Positions 13,701-24,166 of a DNA stretch of 64,000 nt are shown piece by piece (the stretch's first letter is position 1; every line of letters begins with the position of its first letter). The position numbers were made by a program, and so were the translations under genes. The notes under the pieces were generated by a model, which did no database searches, had not been told where the DNA came from, and saw only the letters and a list, made by a program, of their open reading frames with translations. Where the stretch lies: assembly GCA_032718475.1 (NCBI GenBank), contig JAUCBJ010005016.1, positions 159,187 to 223,186 of the forward strand, written 5' to 3'. Origin of the DNA: Nemertoderma westbladi (Eukaryota > Xenacoelomorpha > Nemertodermatida > Nemertodermatidae).

Positions 13701-16700
13701 TTTGTAGAAGAGACCACCAGTCCTAGTGCAGCGGGAGTATATTACGTAGTTTGTATGAGAGACCACTGGTCCTAATGGAGCGGGAGTATATGGCGTAGTT
13801 TGTAGAAGAGACCACCAGACCTAATAGAGTGGGAGTATATGACGTAGTTTGTAGAAGAGACCACCAGTCCTAGTGGAACGGGAGTATATGACGTAGTTTG
13901 TAGAAGGGACCACTGGTCCTGATGGAGCGGGAGTATATGACGTAGTTTGTAGAAGGGACCACCAGTCCTAATGGAGCGGGGGTATATGACGTAATTTGTA
14001 GAAGAGACCACCGGTCCTAATGGAGCGGGAGTATATGATGTAGTTTGTAGAAGAGACCACCAGTCCTAATGGAGCGGGAGTATATGACGTAGTTTGTAGA
14101 AGAGACCACCGGTCCTAATGGAGCGGGAGTATATGACCTAGTTTGTAGAAGAGACCACCAGTCCTAGTGGAGCGGGAGTATATGACATAGTTTGTAGAAG
14201 AGACCACTGGTCCTAATGGAGTGGGGGTATATGACGTAGTTTGTAGAAGAGACCACCGGTCCTAATGGAGCGGGGGTATATGACGTAGTTTGTAGAAGAG
14301 ACCACCAGTCCTAGTGGAGCGGGAGTATATTACGTAGTTTGTAGAAGGGACCACTGGTCCCAATGGAGCGGGAGTATATGGCGTAGTTTGTAGAAGAGAC
14401 CACCAGACCTAATAGAGTGGGAGTATATGATGTAGTTTGTAGAAGAGACCACCAGTCCTAGTGGAGCGGGAGTATATGACATAGTTTGTAGAAGGGACCA
14501 CCGGTCGTAATGGAGCGGGGGTATATGACGTAGTTTGTAGAAGAGACCACCAGTCCTAATGGAGCAGGGGTATATGATGTAGTTTGTAGAAGAGACCACC
14601 AGTCCTAGTGGAGCGGGAGTATATTACGTAGTTTGTAGAAGAGACCACTGGTCCTAATGGAGCGGGAGTATATGGCGTAGTTTGTAGAAGAGACCACCAG
14701 ACCTAATGGAGTGGGAGTATATGACGTAGTTTGTAGAAGAGACCACCAGTCCTAGTGGAGCGGGAGTATATGCCGTAGTTTGTAGAAGGGACCACTGGTC
14801 CTAATGGAGCGGGAGTATATGACGTAGTTTGTAGAAGAGACAACCGGTCCTAATGGAGCGGGAGCATATGACGTAGTTTGTAGAAGAGACCACCGGTCCT
14901 AATGGAGCGGGAGTATATGGCGTAGTTTGTAGAAGGGACCACTGGTCCTAATGGAGCGGGAGTATATGACGTAGTTTGTAGAAGAGACCAGCGGTCCTAA
15001 TGGAGCGGGAGTATATGACGTAGTTTGTAGAAGAGACCACCAGTCCTAGTGGAGCGGGAGTATATGACGTAGTTTGTAGAAGAGACCACCGGTCCTAATG
15101 GAGCGGGAGTATATGACGTAGTTTGTAGAAGAGACCACCGGTGCTAATGGAGCGGGGGTATATGACGTAGTTTGTAGAAGAGACCACTGGTCCTAATGGA
15201 GCGGGAATATATATAGTAGTTTGTAGAAGAGACCACCGGTCCTAATGGAGCAGGGGTATATGACATAGTTTGTAGAAGAGACCACCAGTCCCAGTGGAAC
15301 GGGAGTATATTACATAGTTTGTAGAAGAGACCACTGGTCCTAATGGAGTGGGAGTATATGGCGTAGTTTGTAGAAGAGACCACCAGACCTAATGGAGTGG
15401 GAGTATATGACGTAGTTTGTAGAAGAGACCACCTGTCCTAGTGGAGCGGGAGTATATGACGTAGTTTGTAGAAGGGACCACTGGTCCTAATGGAGCGGGA
15501 GTATATGACGTAGTTTGTAGAAGGGACCACCAGTCCTAATGGAGCGGGGGTATATGACGTAGTTTGTAGAAGAGACCACCAGTCCTAGTGGAGCGGGAGT
15601 ATATTACGTAGTTTGTAGAAGAGACCACTGGTCCTAATGGAGCGGGAGTATATGGCGTAGTTTGTAGAAGAGACCACCAGACCTAATGGAGTGGGAGTAT
15701 ATGACGTAGTTTGTAGAAGAGACCACCAGTCCTAGTGGAGCGGGAGTATATGACGTAGTTTGTAGAAGGGACCACTGGTCCTAATGGAGCGGGGGTATAT
15801 GACGTAGTTTGTAGAAGAGACCACCGGTCCTAATGGAGCGGGGGTATATGACGTAGTTTGTAGAAGAGACCACCAGTCCTAGTGGAGCGGGAGTATATTA
15901 CGTAGTTTGTAGAAGAGACCACTGGTCCTAATGGAGCGGGAGTATATGGCGTAGTTTGTAGAAGAGACCACCAGACCTAATGGAGTGGGAGTATATGACG
16001 TAGTTTGTAGAAGAGACCACCAGTCCTAGTGGAGCGGGAGTATATGACGTAGTTTGTAGAAGGGACCACCGGTCGTAATGGAGCGGGGGTATATGACGTA
16101 GTTTGTAGAAGAGACCACCGGTCCTAATGGAGCAGGGGTATATGATGTAGTTTGTAGAAGAGACCACCAGTCCTAGTGGAGCGGGAGTATATTACGTAGT
16201 TTGTAGAAGAGACCACTGGTCCTAATGGAGCGGGAGTATATGGCGTAGTTTGTAGAAGAGACCACCAGACCTAATAGAGTGGGAGTATATGACATAGTTT
16301 GTAGAAGAGACCACCAGTCCTAGTGGAACGGGAGTATATGACGTAGTTTGTAGAAGGGACCACTGGTCCTGATGGAGCGGGAGTATATGACGTAGTTTGT
16401 AGAAGGGACCACCAGTCCTAATGGAGCGGGGGTATATGACGTAATTTGTAGAAGAGACCACCGGTCCTAATGGAGCGGGAGTATATGATGTAGTTTGTAG
16501 AAGAGACCACCAGTCCTAATGGAGCGGGAGTATATGACGTAGTTTGTAGAAGAGACCACCGGTCCAAATGGAGCGGGAGTATATGACCTAGTTTGTAGAA
16601 GAGACCACCAGTCCTAGTGGAGCGGGAGTATATGACATAGTTTGTAGAAGAGACCACTGGTCCTAATGGAGCGGGGGTATATGACGTAGTTTGTAGAAGA

Positions 16701-19700
16701 GACCACCGGTCCTAATGGAGCGGGGGTATATGACGTAGTTTGTAGAAGAGACCACCAGTCCTAGTGGAGCGGGAGTATATTACGTAGTTTGTAGAAGGGA
16801 CCACTGGTCCCAATGGAGCGGGAGTATATGGCGTAGTTTGTAGAAGAGACCACCAGACCTAATAGAGTGGGAGTATATGATGTAGTTTGTAGAAGAGACC
16901 ACCAGTCCTAGTGGAGCGGGAGTATATGACATAGTTTGTAGAAGGGACCACCGGTCGTAATGGAGCGGGGGTATATGACGTAGTTTGTAGAAGAGACCAC
17001 CAGTCCTAATGGAGCAGGGGTATATGATGTAGTTTGTAGAAGAGACCACCAGTCCTAGTGGAGCGGGAGTATATTACGTAGTTTGTAGAAGAGACCACTG
17101 GTCCTAATGGAGCGGGAGTATATGGCGTAGTTTGTAGAAGAGACCACCAGACCTAATGGAGTGGGAGTATATGACATAGTTTGTAGAAGAGACCACCAGT
17201 CCTAGTGGAGCGGGAGTATATGCCGTAGTTTGTAGAAGGGACCACTGGTCCTAATGGAGCGGGAGTATATGACGTAGTTTGTAGAAGAGACAACCGGTCC
17301 TAATGGAGCGGGAGCATATGACGTAGTTTGTAGAAGAGACCACCGGTCCTAATGGAGCGGGAGTATATGGCGTAGTTTGTAGAAGGGACCACTGGTCCTA
17401 ATGGAGCGGGAGTATATGACGTAGTTTGTAGAAGAGACCAGCGGTCCTAATGGAGCGGGAGTATATGACGTAGTTTGTAGAAGAGACCACCAGTCCTAGT
17501 GGAGCGGGAGTATATGACGTAGTTTGTAGAAGAGACCACCGGTCCTAATGGAGCGGGAGTATATGACGTAGTTTGTAGAAGAGACCACCGGTGCTAATGG
17601 AGCGGGGGTATATGACGTAGTTTGTAGAAGAGACCACCAGTCCTAGTGGAGCGGGAGTATATTACGTAGTTTGTAGAAGAGACCACCAGTCCTAGTGGAG
17701 CGGGAGTATATTATGTAGTTTGTAGAAGAGACCACTGGTCCTAATGGAGCGGGAATATATATAGTAGTTTGTAGAAGAGACCACTGGTCCTAATGGAGCA
17801 GGGGTATATGACATAGTTTGTAGAAGAGACCACCAGTCCTAGTGGAGCGGGAGTATATTACATAGTTTGTAGAAGAGACCACTGGTCCTAATGGAGTGGG
17901 AGTATATGGCGTAGTTTGTAGAAGAGACCACCAGACCTAATGGAGTGGGAGTATATGACGTAGTTTGTAGAAGAGACCACCTGTCCTAGTGGAGCGGGAG
18001 TATATGACGTAGTTTGTAGAAGGGACCACTGGTCCTAATGGAGCGGGAGTATATGACGTAGTTTGTAGAAGGGACCACCAGTCCTAATGGAGCGGGGGTA
18101 TATGACGTAGTTTGTAGAAGAGACCACCAGTCCTAGTGGAGCGGGAGTATATTACGTAGTTTGTAGAAGAGACCACTGGTCCTAATGGAGCGGGAGTATA
18201 TGGCGTAGTTTGTAGAAGAGACCACCAGACCTAATGGAGTGGGAGTATATGACGTAGTTTGTAGAAGAGACCACCAGTCCTAGTGGAGCGGGAGTATATG
18301 ACGTAGTTTGTAGAAGGGACCACTGGTCCTGATGGAGCGGGAGTATATGACGTAGTTTGTAGAAGGGACCACCAGTCCTAATGGAGCGGGGGTATATGAC
18401 GTAGTTTGTAGAAGAGACCACCGGTCCTAATGGAGCGGGAGTATATGATGTAGTTTGTAGAAGAGACCACCAGTCCTAATGGATCGGGAGTATATGACGT
18501 AGTTTGTAGAAGAGACCACTGGTCCTAATGGAGCGGGAGTATATGACGTAGTTTGTAGAAGAGACCACCAGTCCTAGTGGAGTGGGAGTATATGACGTAG
18601 TTTGTAGAAGGGACCACCAGTCCTAATGGAGCGGGGGTATATGACGTAGTTTGTAGAAGAGACCACTGGTCCTAATGGAGCGGGGGTATATGATGTAGTT
18701 TGTAGAAGAGACCACCGGTCCTAATGGAGCGGGAGTATATGACGTAGTTTGTAGAAGAGACCACCAGTCCTAGTGGAGCGGGAGTATATGACGTAGTTTG
18801 TAGAAGAGACCACCGGTCCTAATGGAGCAGGGGTATATGATGTAGTTTGTAGAAGAGACCACCAGTCCTAGTGGAGCGGGAGTATATTACGTAGTTTGTA
18901 GAAGAGACCACTGGTCCTAATGGAGCGGGAGTATATGGCGTAGTTTGTAGAAGAGACCACCAGACCTAATAGAGTGGGAGTATATGACGTAGTTTGTAGA
19001 AGAGACCACCAGTCCTAGTGGAGCGGGAGTATATGACGTAGTTTGTAGAAGGGACCACCGGTCGTAATGGAGCGGGGGTATATGACGTAGTTTGTAGAAG
19101 AGACCACCAGTCCTAATGGAGCAGGGGTATATGATGTAGTTTGTAGAAGAGACCACCAGTCCTAGTGGAGCGGGAGTATATTACGTAGTTTGTAGAAGAG
19201 ACCACTGGTCCTAATGGAGCGGGAGTATATGGCGTAGTTTGTAGAAGAGACCACCAGACCTAGTGGAGTGGGAGTATATGACGTAGTTTGTAGAAGAGAC
19301 CACCAGTCCTAGTGGAGCGGGAGTATATGCCGTAGTTTGTAGAAGAGACAACCGGTCCTAATGGAGCGGGAGCATATGACGTAGTTTGTAGAAGAGACCA
19401 CCGGTCCTAATGGAGCGGGAGTATATGGCGTAGTTTGTAGAAGGGACCACTGGTCCTAATGGAGCGGGAGTATATGACGTAGTTTGTAGAAGAGACCACC
19501 GGTCCTAATGGAGCGGGAGTATATGACGTAGTTTGTAGAAGAGACCACCAGTCCTAGTGGAGCGGGAGTATATGACGTAGTTTGTAGAAGAGACCACCGG
19601 TCCTAATGGAGCGGGAGCATATGACGTAGTTTGTAGAAGAGACCACCGGTGCTAATGGAGCGGGAGTATATGACGTAGTTTGTAGAAGGGACCACTGGTC

Positions 19701-20660
19701 CTAATGGAGCGGGAGTATATGACGTAGTTTGTAGAAGAGACCACCGGTCCTAATGGAGCGGGAGTATATGACGTAGTTTGTAGAAGAGACCACTGGTCCT
19801 AATGGAGCGGGAGTATATGACGCAGTTTGTAGAAGAGACCACCGGTCCTAATGGAGCGGGAGTATATGACGTAGTTTGTAGAAGAGACCACCGGTCCTAG
19901 TGGAGCGGGAGTATATGATGTAGTTTGTAGAAGAGACCACTGGTCCTAATGGAGCGGGAGTATATGACGTAGTTTGTAGAAGAGACCACCGGTCCTAATG
20001 GAGCGGGAGTATATGACGTAGTTTGTAGAAGAGACCACCGGTCCTAATGGAGCAGGAGTATATGGCGTAGTTTGTAGAAGGGACCACTGGTCCTAATGGA
20101 GCAGGAGTATATGACGTAGTTTGTAGAAGAGACCACCAGTCCTAGTGGAGCGGGAGTATATGACGTAGTTTGTAGAAGGGACCACCGGTCGTAATGGAGC
20201 GGGGGTATATGACGTAGTTTGTTGAAGAGACCACCAGTCCTAATGGAGCAAGGGTATATGATGTAGTTTGTAGAAGAGACCACCAGTCCTAGTGGAGCGG
20301 GAGTATATTACGTAGTTTGTAGAAGAGACCACTGGTCCTAATGGAGCGGGAGTATATGGCGTAGTTTGTAGAAGAGACCACCAGACCTAATGGAGTGGGA
20401 GTATATGACGTAGTTTGTAGAAGAGACCACCAGTCCTAGTGGAGCGGGAGTATATGCCGTAGTTTGTAGAAGAGACAACCGGTCCTAATGGAGCGGGAGC
20501 ATATGACGTAGTTTGTAGAAGAGACCACCGGTCCTAATGGAGCGGGAGTATATGGCGTAGTTTGTAGAAGGGACCACTGGTCCTAATGGAGCGGGAGTAT
20601 ATGACGTAGTTTGTAGAAGAGACCACCGGTCCTAATGGAGCGGGAGTATATGACGTAGTT
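7702..20660. repeat. 49-bp satellite array, block 2
   Basis: About 264 further copies of the same 49-bp unit, resuming after the solo LTR and ending exactly where the element 1 left LTR starts (TGTAAAAG at 20661). The proximal part (7.7-10 kb) is fairly homogeneous. From about 10.9 kb onward, rare variants such as GCAGGGGTATATGACATAG, ACCAGACC and TATTACGTAG recur at multiples of 49 bp, showing higher-order structure. Short minus-strand frames through this array are satellite translations, not genes. Confidence 0.98.
12750..18475. repeat. 2450-bp higher-order repeat (50-mer) in the 49-bp satellite
   Basis: Diagnostic variants recur 2450 bp (50 x 49) apart: 12800 and 15250 (GCAGGGG), 13478 and 15928, 13772 and 16222, 14330 and 16780, and 15138 and 17588 (GGTGCTAAT). 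After 15201 the spacing becomes 2548 bp because two extra units (98 bp) are present near 17640-17740; for example the rare GGGAATATATATAG variant is at 15201 and 17749. A shorter 1568-bp (32-mer) offset links 11232 and 12800. This indicates recent block duplications by unequal exchange. Confidence 0.85.
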
Positions 20661-21904
20661 TGTAAAAGCTTTTGTGGGATAACTGATTCGTTTGCCTTGC
20701 TAACCAGTTCCCCCCAGGCGCTGGAATACTCTAAAAAAGGGATCTATAACTCGAATAGCGCAAGCTACCGGCTGATTGGCTGATTCGCTGTGCGAAGGGA
20801 TCTGGGCTACGTTTGATTGTCCAACCAGCTTGGGAAAGTTGCCCCACAGCCCTGCTTTCTGTATCTGCCAATAGGATTTGAGTTGATTTTGATTTCGACC
20901 TATCACAGATCTACTGAACTGAATTTTCCTATCTGTATGCTCTTTCTCTGTGTTGGGTGGAAGCCTTTGTAAATAAGGTTATTCTTATCAGTTTTCAGTG
21001 TTGTTGGTCTTTCTGTCCTGAGCCAGGAGAGAACGGCTTGTAAATATTTTGTGCTTTTCTGTTTTAGTCTAACACTAGTAGGCTTAATTATAAGGACATA
21101 TATCCGTTATCAAACTAATGAACACACTGAATCACTGTGCATAACAATCCAATTCAAACTGATGTTTGGTCTTTCTTGCATACTTTTATATTACTATTTT
21201 TACTACTATTTTTATCTCTACTATTATTACTACTTTTATACTGCTATTTACTGTCAGTTCTTCATAATATGGTTGATGAATTATTATATTTGGAATAACG
21301 ATAAATAACCCCGAAACCCAATATTCTTGATATACCGAAGGTAAGAGAGAAAGGTTACATATAACGATTGTGACTTATGTTAAAGTGGTTTGAAGTGAAT
21401 CTAATGTTATTTGATAGACCCTACATGAGTCGGTCCGTGTTCCTTTTATATATAACTAAAATCAGTGAAGATCGGCAGATCAGTGTGCAGTATTGTGCAG
21501 CATTGTGTATGAGTGAGACTGATAACGAAGCATTTCCTAAAGAATGCGCCATATATGTGAATTATAACTAAGCCATATCGTTGTGAGTAGTTTAAGTCAT
21601 AACTCTGTTTATATAGATAGAGCGCCACGTCCTAAAGGAACCTGTTAATATTTCCCGAAGGTGAATAATATTGTCAGAGATTATATAATACTGTCAGTCG
21701 AATAATACATTAGGCTTACATAGCAATAAGATTAAGCCGTCGAACCCAATCTCCCGGGTATATCCAGCGGGTGAATGATCGCGCACAGATTGGTTTCGAC
21801 CAGTGTAGTGAATTAAATACTTGTCATAGGCTAAAAGTGATTTATTATCTAGAAGACATCCTAATTTGGCGGGTTAAACTGCCAAAGGTCTGAAAGCGCG
21901 AACA
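20661..21904 (+). repeat. Element 1 left (5') LTR
   Basis: 1244 bp, TG...CA termini. From about 21010, and especially 21072-21111 and 21230-21904, it matches the right LTR closely; I count roughly a dozen differences over the last 625 bp. The first 350 bp (U3) are not alignable with the right LTR by eye, apart from the first 14 bases. Transcription signals were not identified with confidence. The segment 21096-21110 is the exact reverse complement of the bases immediately after this LTR. Confidence 0.9.
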
Positions 21905-21919
21905 ATAACGGATATATGT
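21905..21919 (+). other. Element 1 candidate self-priming primer-binding site
   Basis: The 15 bases directly after the left LTR, ATAACGGATATATGT, are the perfect reverse complement of ACATATATCCGTTAT at 21096-21110 inside the LTR, which is also present at 36034-36048 in the right LTR. Two G-U pairs could extend the duplex. They lack the TGG start expected for a site pairing with a tRNA CCA end. If the LTR segment anneals here, its 3' end (21110) pairs with the first internal base, so extension would copy the last LTR base, as a primer must. That this works as a primer is inference. Confidence 0.65.
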
Positions 21920-21985
21920 TTCTTTATTGCAGTAAGCAATAAAGTTGAAAGTACCGGTCAACCGGTAAACCTGAACGGTACATCT

Positions 21986-22099
21986 GTAGGTCAGTAGGCC
22001 CAACTGCCAGAACCGGTACTGCCGTAGGTCCGTAGGTCCAACTGCCAGAACCGGTACTTCTGTAGGTCCGTAGGCCTAACTGTCCTAACCGGTACTTCC
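21986..22099. repeat. 38-bp tandem repeat, three copies, in element 1 leader
   Basis: Three units starting at 21986, 22024 and 22062 with core GTAGGTCCGTAGG followed by CAACTGCCAGAACCGGTACT (variants present). They lie in the untranslated leader just after the candidate primer site. Function is unknown. Confidence 0.85.
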
Positions 22100-22271
22100 C
22101 GTATAAGTACATTAGTATTATTCGATTTGATTGTTGCATACCGGTAGGCTGTTTAAGAGATTAGGGACTGTACACCCCTTGTTTCTTTTGGAGCTTACTT
22201 ATTTCTGTCAATTTTATTTTATTTGTAGGCCAGTATTGAACAGAAGGCATGTAAGCCTGATCAGATTGTAC

Positions 22272-22850
22272 AGACAATTTGTAGGCTGAGCTGTTGTCTG
22301 ATTGCTGTTAGGTCTGAACGGATTGCAGTGTGTGTAGATCACCTGTCAGATAAAGAACGGTTAGGAAGTAGGGGCAGCAAATGCTGTAAGGTAAACCCCC
22401 AACTAAAGAATAAGTCGTACTACTGGGTTAGAACGCATACTACCTAATCATTTCGGAGTCTGCATGTCCTGTAGTTTATTTAGGCTTGAGAGTAGTCTGC
22501 CATCGTTGAGTCTGTACTTTGTTTGTGTAAGTCTGTACGGGTAGCGTATAATATTTATTTAGATAATTTGTAGGCTGGATAGTTGTCTGGCTGTTGTTAG
22601 GTCTGAACGGATTGTAGTGTGTGTAGAGCCCTTGTCCGATAAAGAACGGTTAGGAAGTAGGGGCAGCCAATGCTGTAAGGTAAACCCCCAATTAAAGAAT
22701 AAGTCGTACTACTGGGTTAGAACGCATACTACCTAATCATTTCGGAGTCTGCATATACCGTAGTTTGTTTAGGCTTGATAGTAGTCTGTCGGTATTTGGT
22801 CTGCATTTTGTTTGAGTATTTGTACGCGTAGCGTAATATTTATTATTCAG
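22272..22850. repeat. 289-bp direct duplication in element 1 leader
   Basis: Two adjacent copies with period 289 bp (AATTTGTAGGCTG at 22276 and 22565). Long shared tracts include AAAGAACGGTTAGGAAGTAG and AATAAGTCGTACTACTGGGT. The copies differ at scattered sites. They lie in the 2.3-kb leader between LTR and Gag-Pol. A packaging or regulatory role is possible but not shown by the sequence. Confidence 0.9.
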
Positions 22851-23781
22851 AGTTTATGCGATTATTCGCAACATTCATTCCCCAAGTTTGTTCCTACAAT
22901 AATTGTGTTTGTTATACATACCGCTATAGTTAAATTAACCCCGGTACTACACGGGCTGCTTGGCGTAGGTAAAGACTGGTGATTTTGTGCACCGGTCACT
23001 CCAGGAGATGCCGTGGTTCTTTTAACTGTTCAAGTATATTTAACTACTGATTATATGTTGTACAAGTACTCGTACCTAATTTAGGGTTTAGTGTACAGTG
23101 CTTTCCGAAAGTAATTAGTGTAGGCATTATATTTGTGTTGTAAAGTGGTTGATAGGCACGTTCGATTAGCTCTATTAACTTCTAGGTGGGAACACTCCGT
23201 GATACATAACGTAGTACCTATAGCGATACGGCTATAGGTCGTCAGGCGGTGGTATTTTCCTATCTGGACAACGCAGTGTATTTACTACTACGTATTATTT
23301 TCAAATACCGCAGTACCCTGTCCGTTGTAATAACCAGATTTCTAACCCTTTGTTAGGCTGGTTTGTAGACTTCTTGTAAAATTACCCTAAAAAATTCGTA
23401 TTTTGTGTTTTTTGTAAATTTTTGTGTTTATTTAGAGATTGTAATCTCACCCGAATTGTACGTAATTTGTAGTATTAAGTAACTTAGGTAAATTAGTATT
23501 ATTTGTTTTAGTGTCCTATAAGTAACACTTCACTGAAAGCGCACCGCTTTGTGTAGTGATTACTCCCTAGAAATAATAACATTTATTTCAAACATTGACA
23601 AAACCCATTAAAACGGGTATATATATATTATAAATCAAATCTAACGATTTATAAATAGTAGGCCTACCATACAACCATTAGGTCTCAATATCAGTTGGAT
23701 TACTGCTCAAATAACGGTAATAAAGTAAGTAAAGTAACCAAGTAACCCAAAAAATTCAGAAATTCAATTATTTAAAATAAT

Positions 23782-24040
23782 TGATATACCGGTATTTACG
23801 ATAGGCCTATTATCTTCATTTCTATAAATTTAGGCTGAAACTATACCGGTACTTTATAATTAATTCTAGTCCAGAATTATAATTATATATACTACAAAAC
23901 TGTAAGCTGTATACCGGTATTCCCGATAGGCCTATTATATATTTATATATATTTGTGCTAAAATTATACCGGTATTCTGTGATAAACCTAGTCTGTAATA
24001 ATAGTTATATATACTATAAGCATACCGGTATTCTAATATA
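23782..24040. repeat. Degenerate 110-127-bp repeat near the Gag-Pol start
   Basis: ATACCGGTAT boxes at about 23784, 23911 and 24022 are each followed by similar AT-rich sequence including GATAGGCCTATTAT and TTATATATACTA. These are about two and a half degenerate tandem copies just upstream of the Gag-Pol ATG. Confidence 0.7.
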
Positions 24041-24166
24041 TTATATATATCATGCTACACTGAGTAGCAGTACCGGTAATTAATTACTAGGCTATCAGTT
24101 AACACTGAGCTACTAGACTTGCTCAGACTGTAATACAGCAGTAGACATTCAACTGTACACATAAAC

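Noticed and set aside
3801-20283. Many 79-89-codon minus-strand frames reading MVSSTNY... repeats
   Set aside because: They are translations of the 49-bp satellite. The unit is not a multiple of three, so the frame cycles through all phases and ends wherever a CAT-TAG variant appears. They are not genes.
226-20660. CRISPR array
   Set aside because: Repeats are directly adjacent with no unique spacers and the context is eukaryotic. It is a satellite.
21377-21571. 64-codon frame repeated at 36244-36438
   Set aside because: Present in both LTRs of element 1 because LTRs are repeats. It is short, lies in R-U5, and has no protein features.
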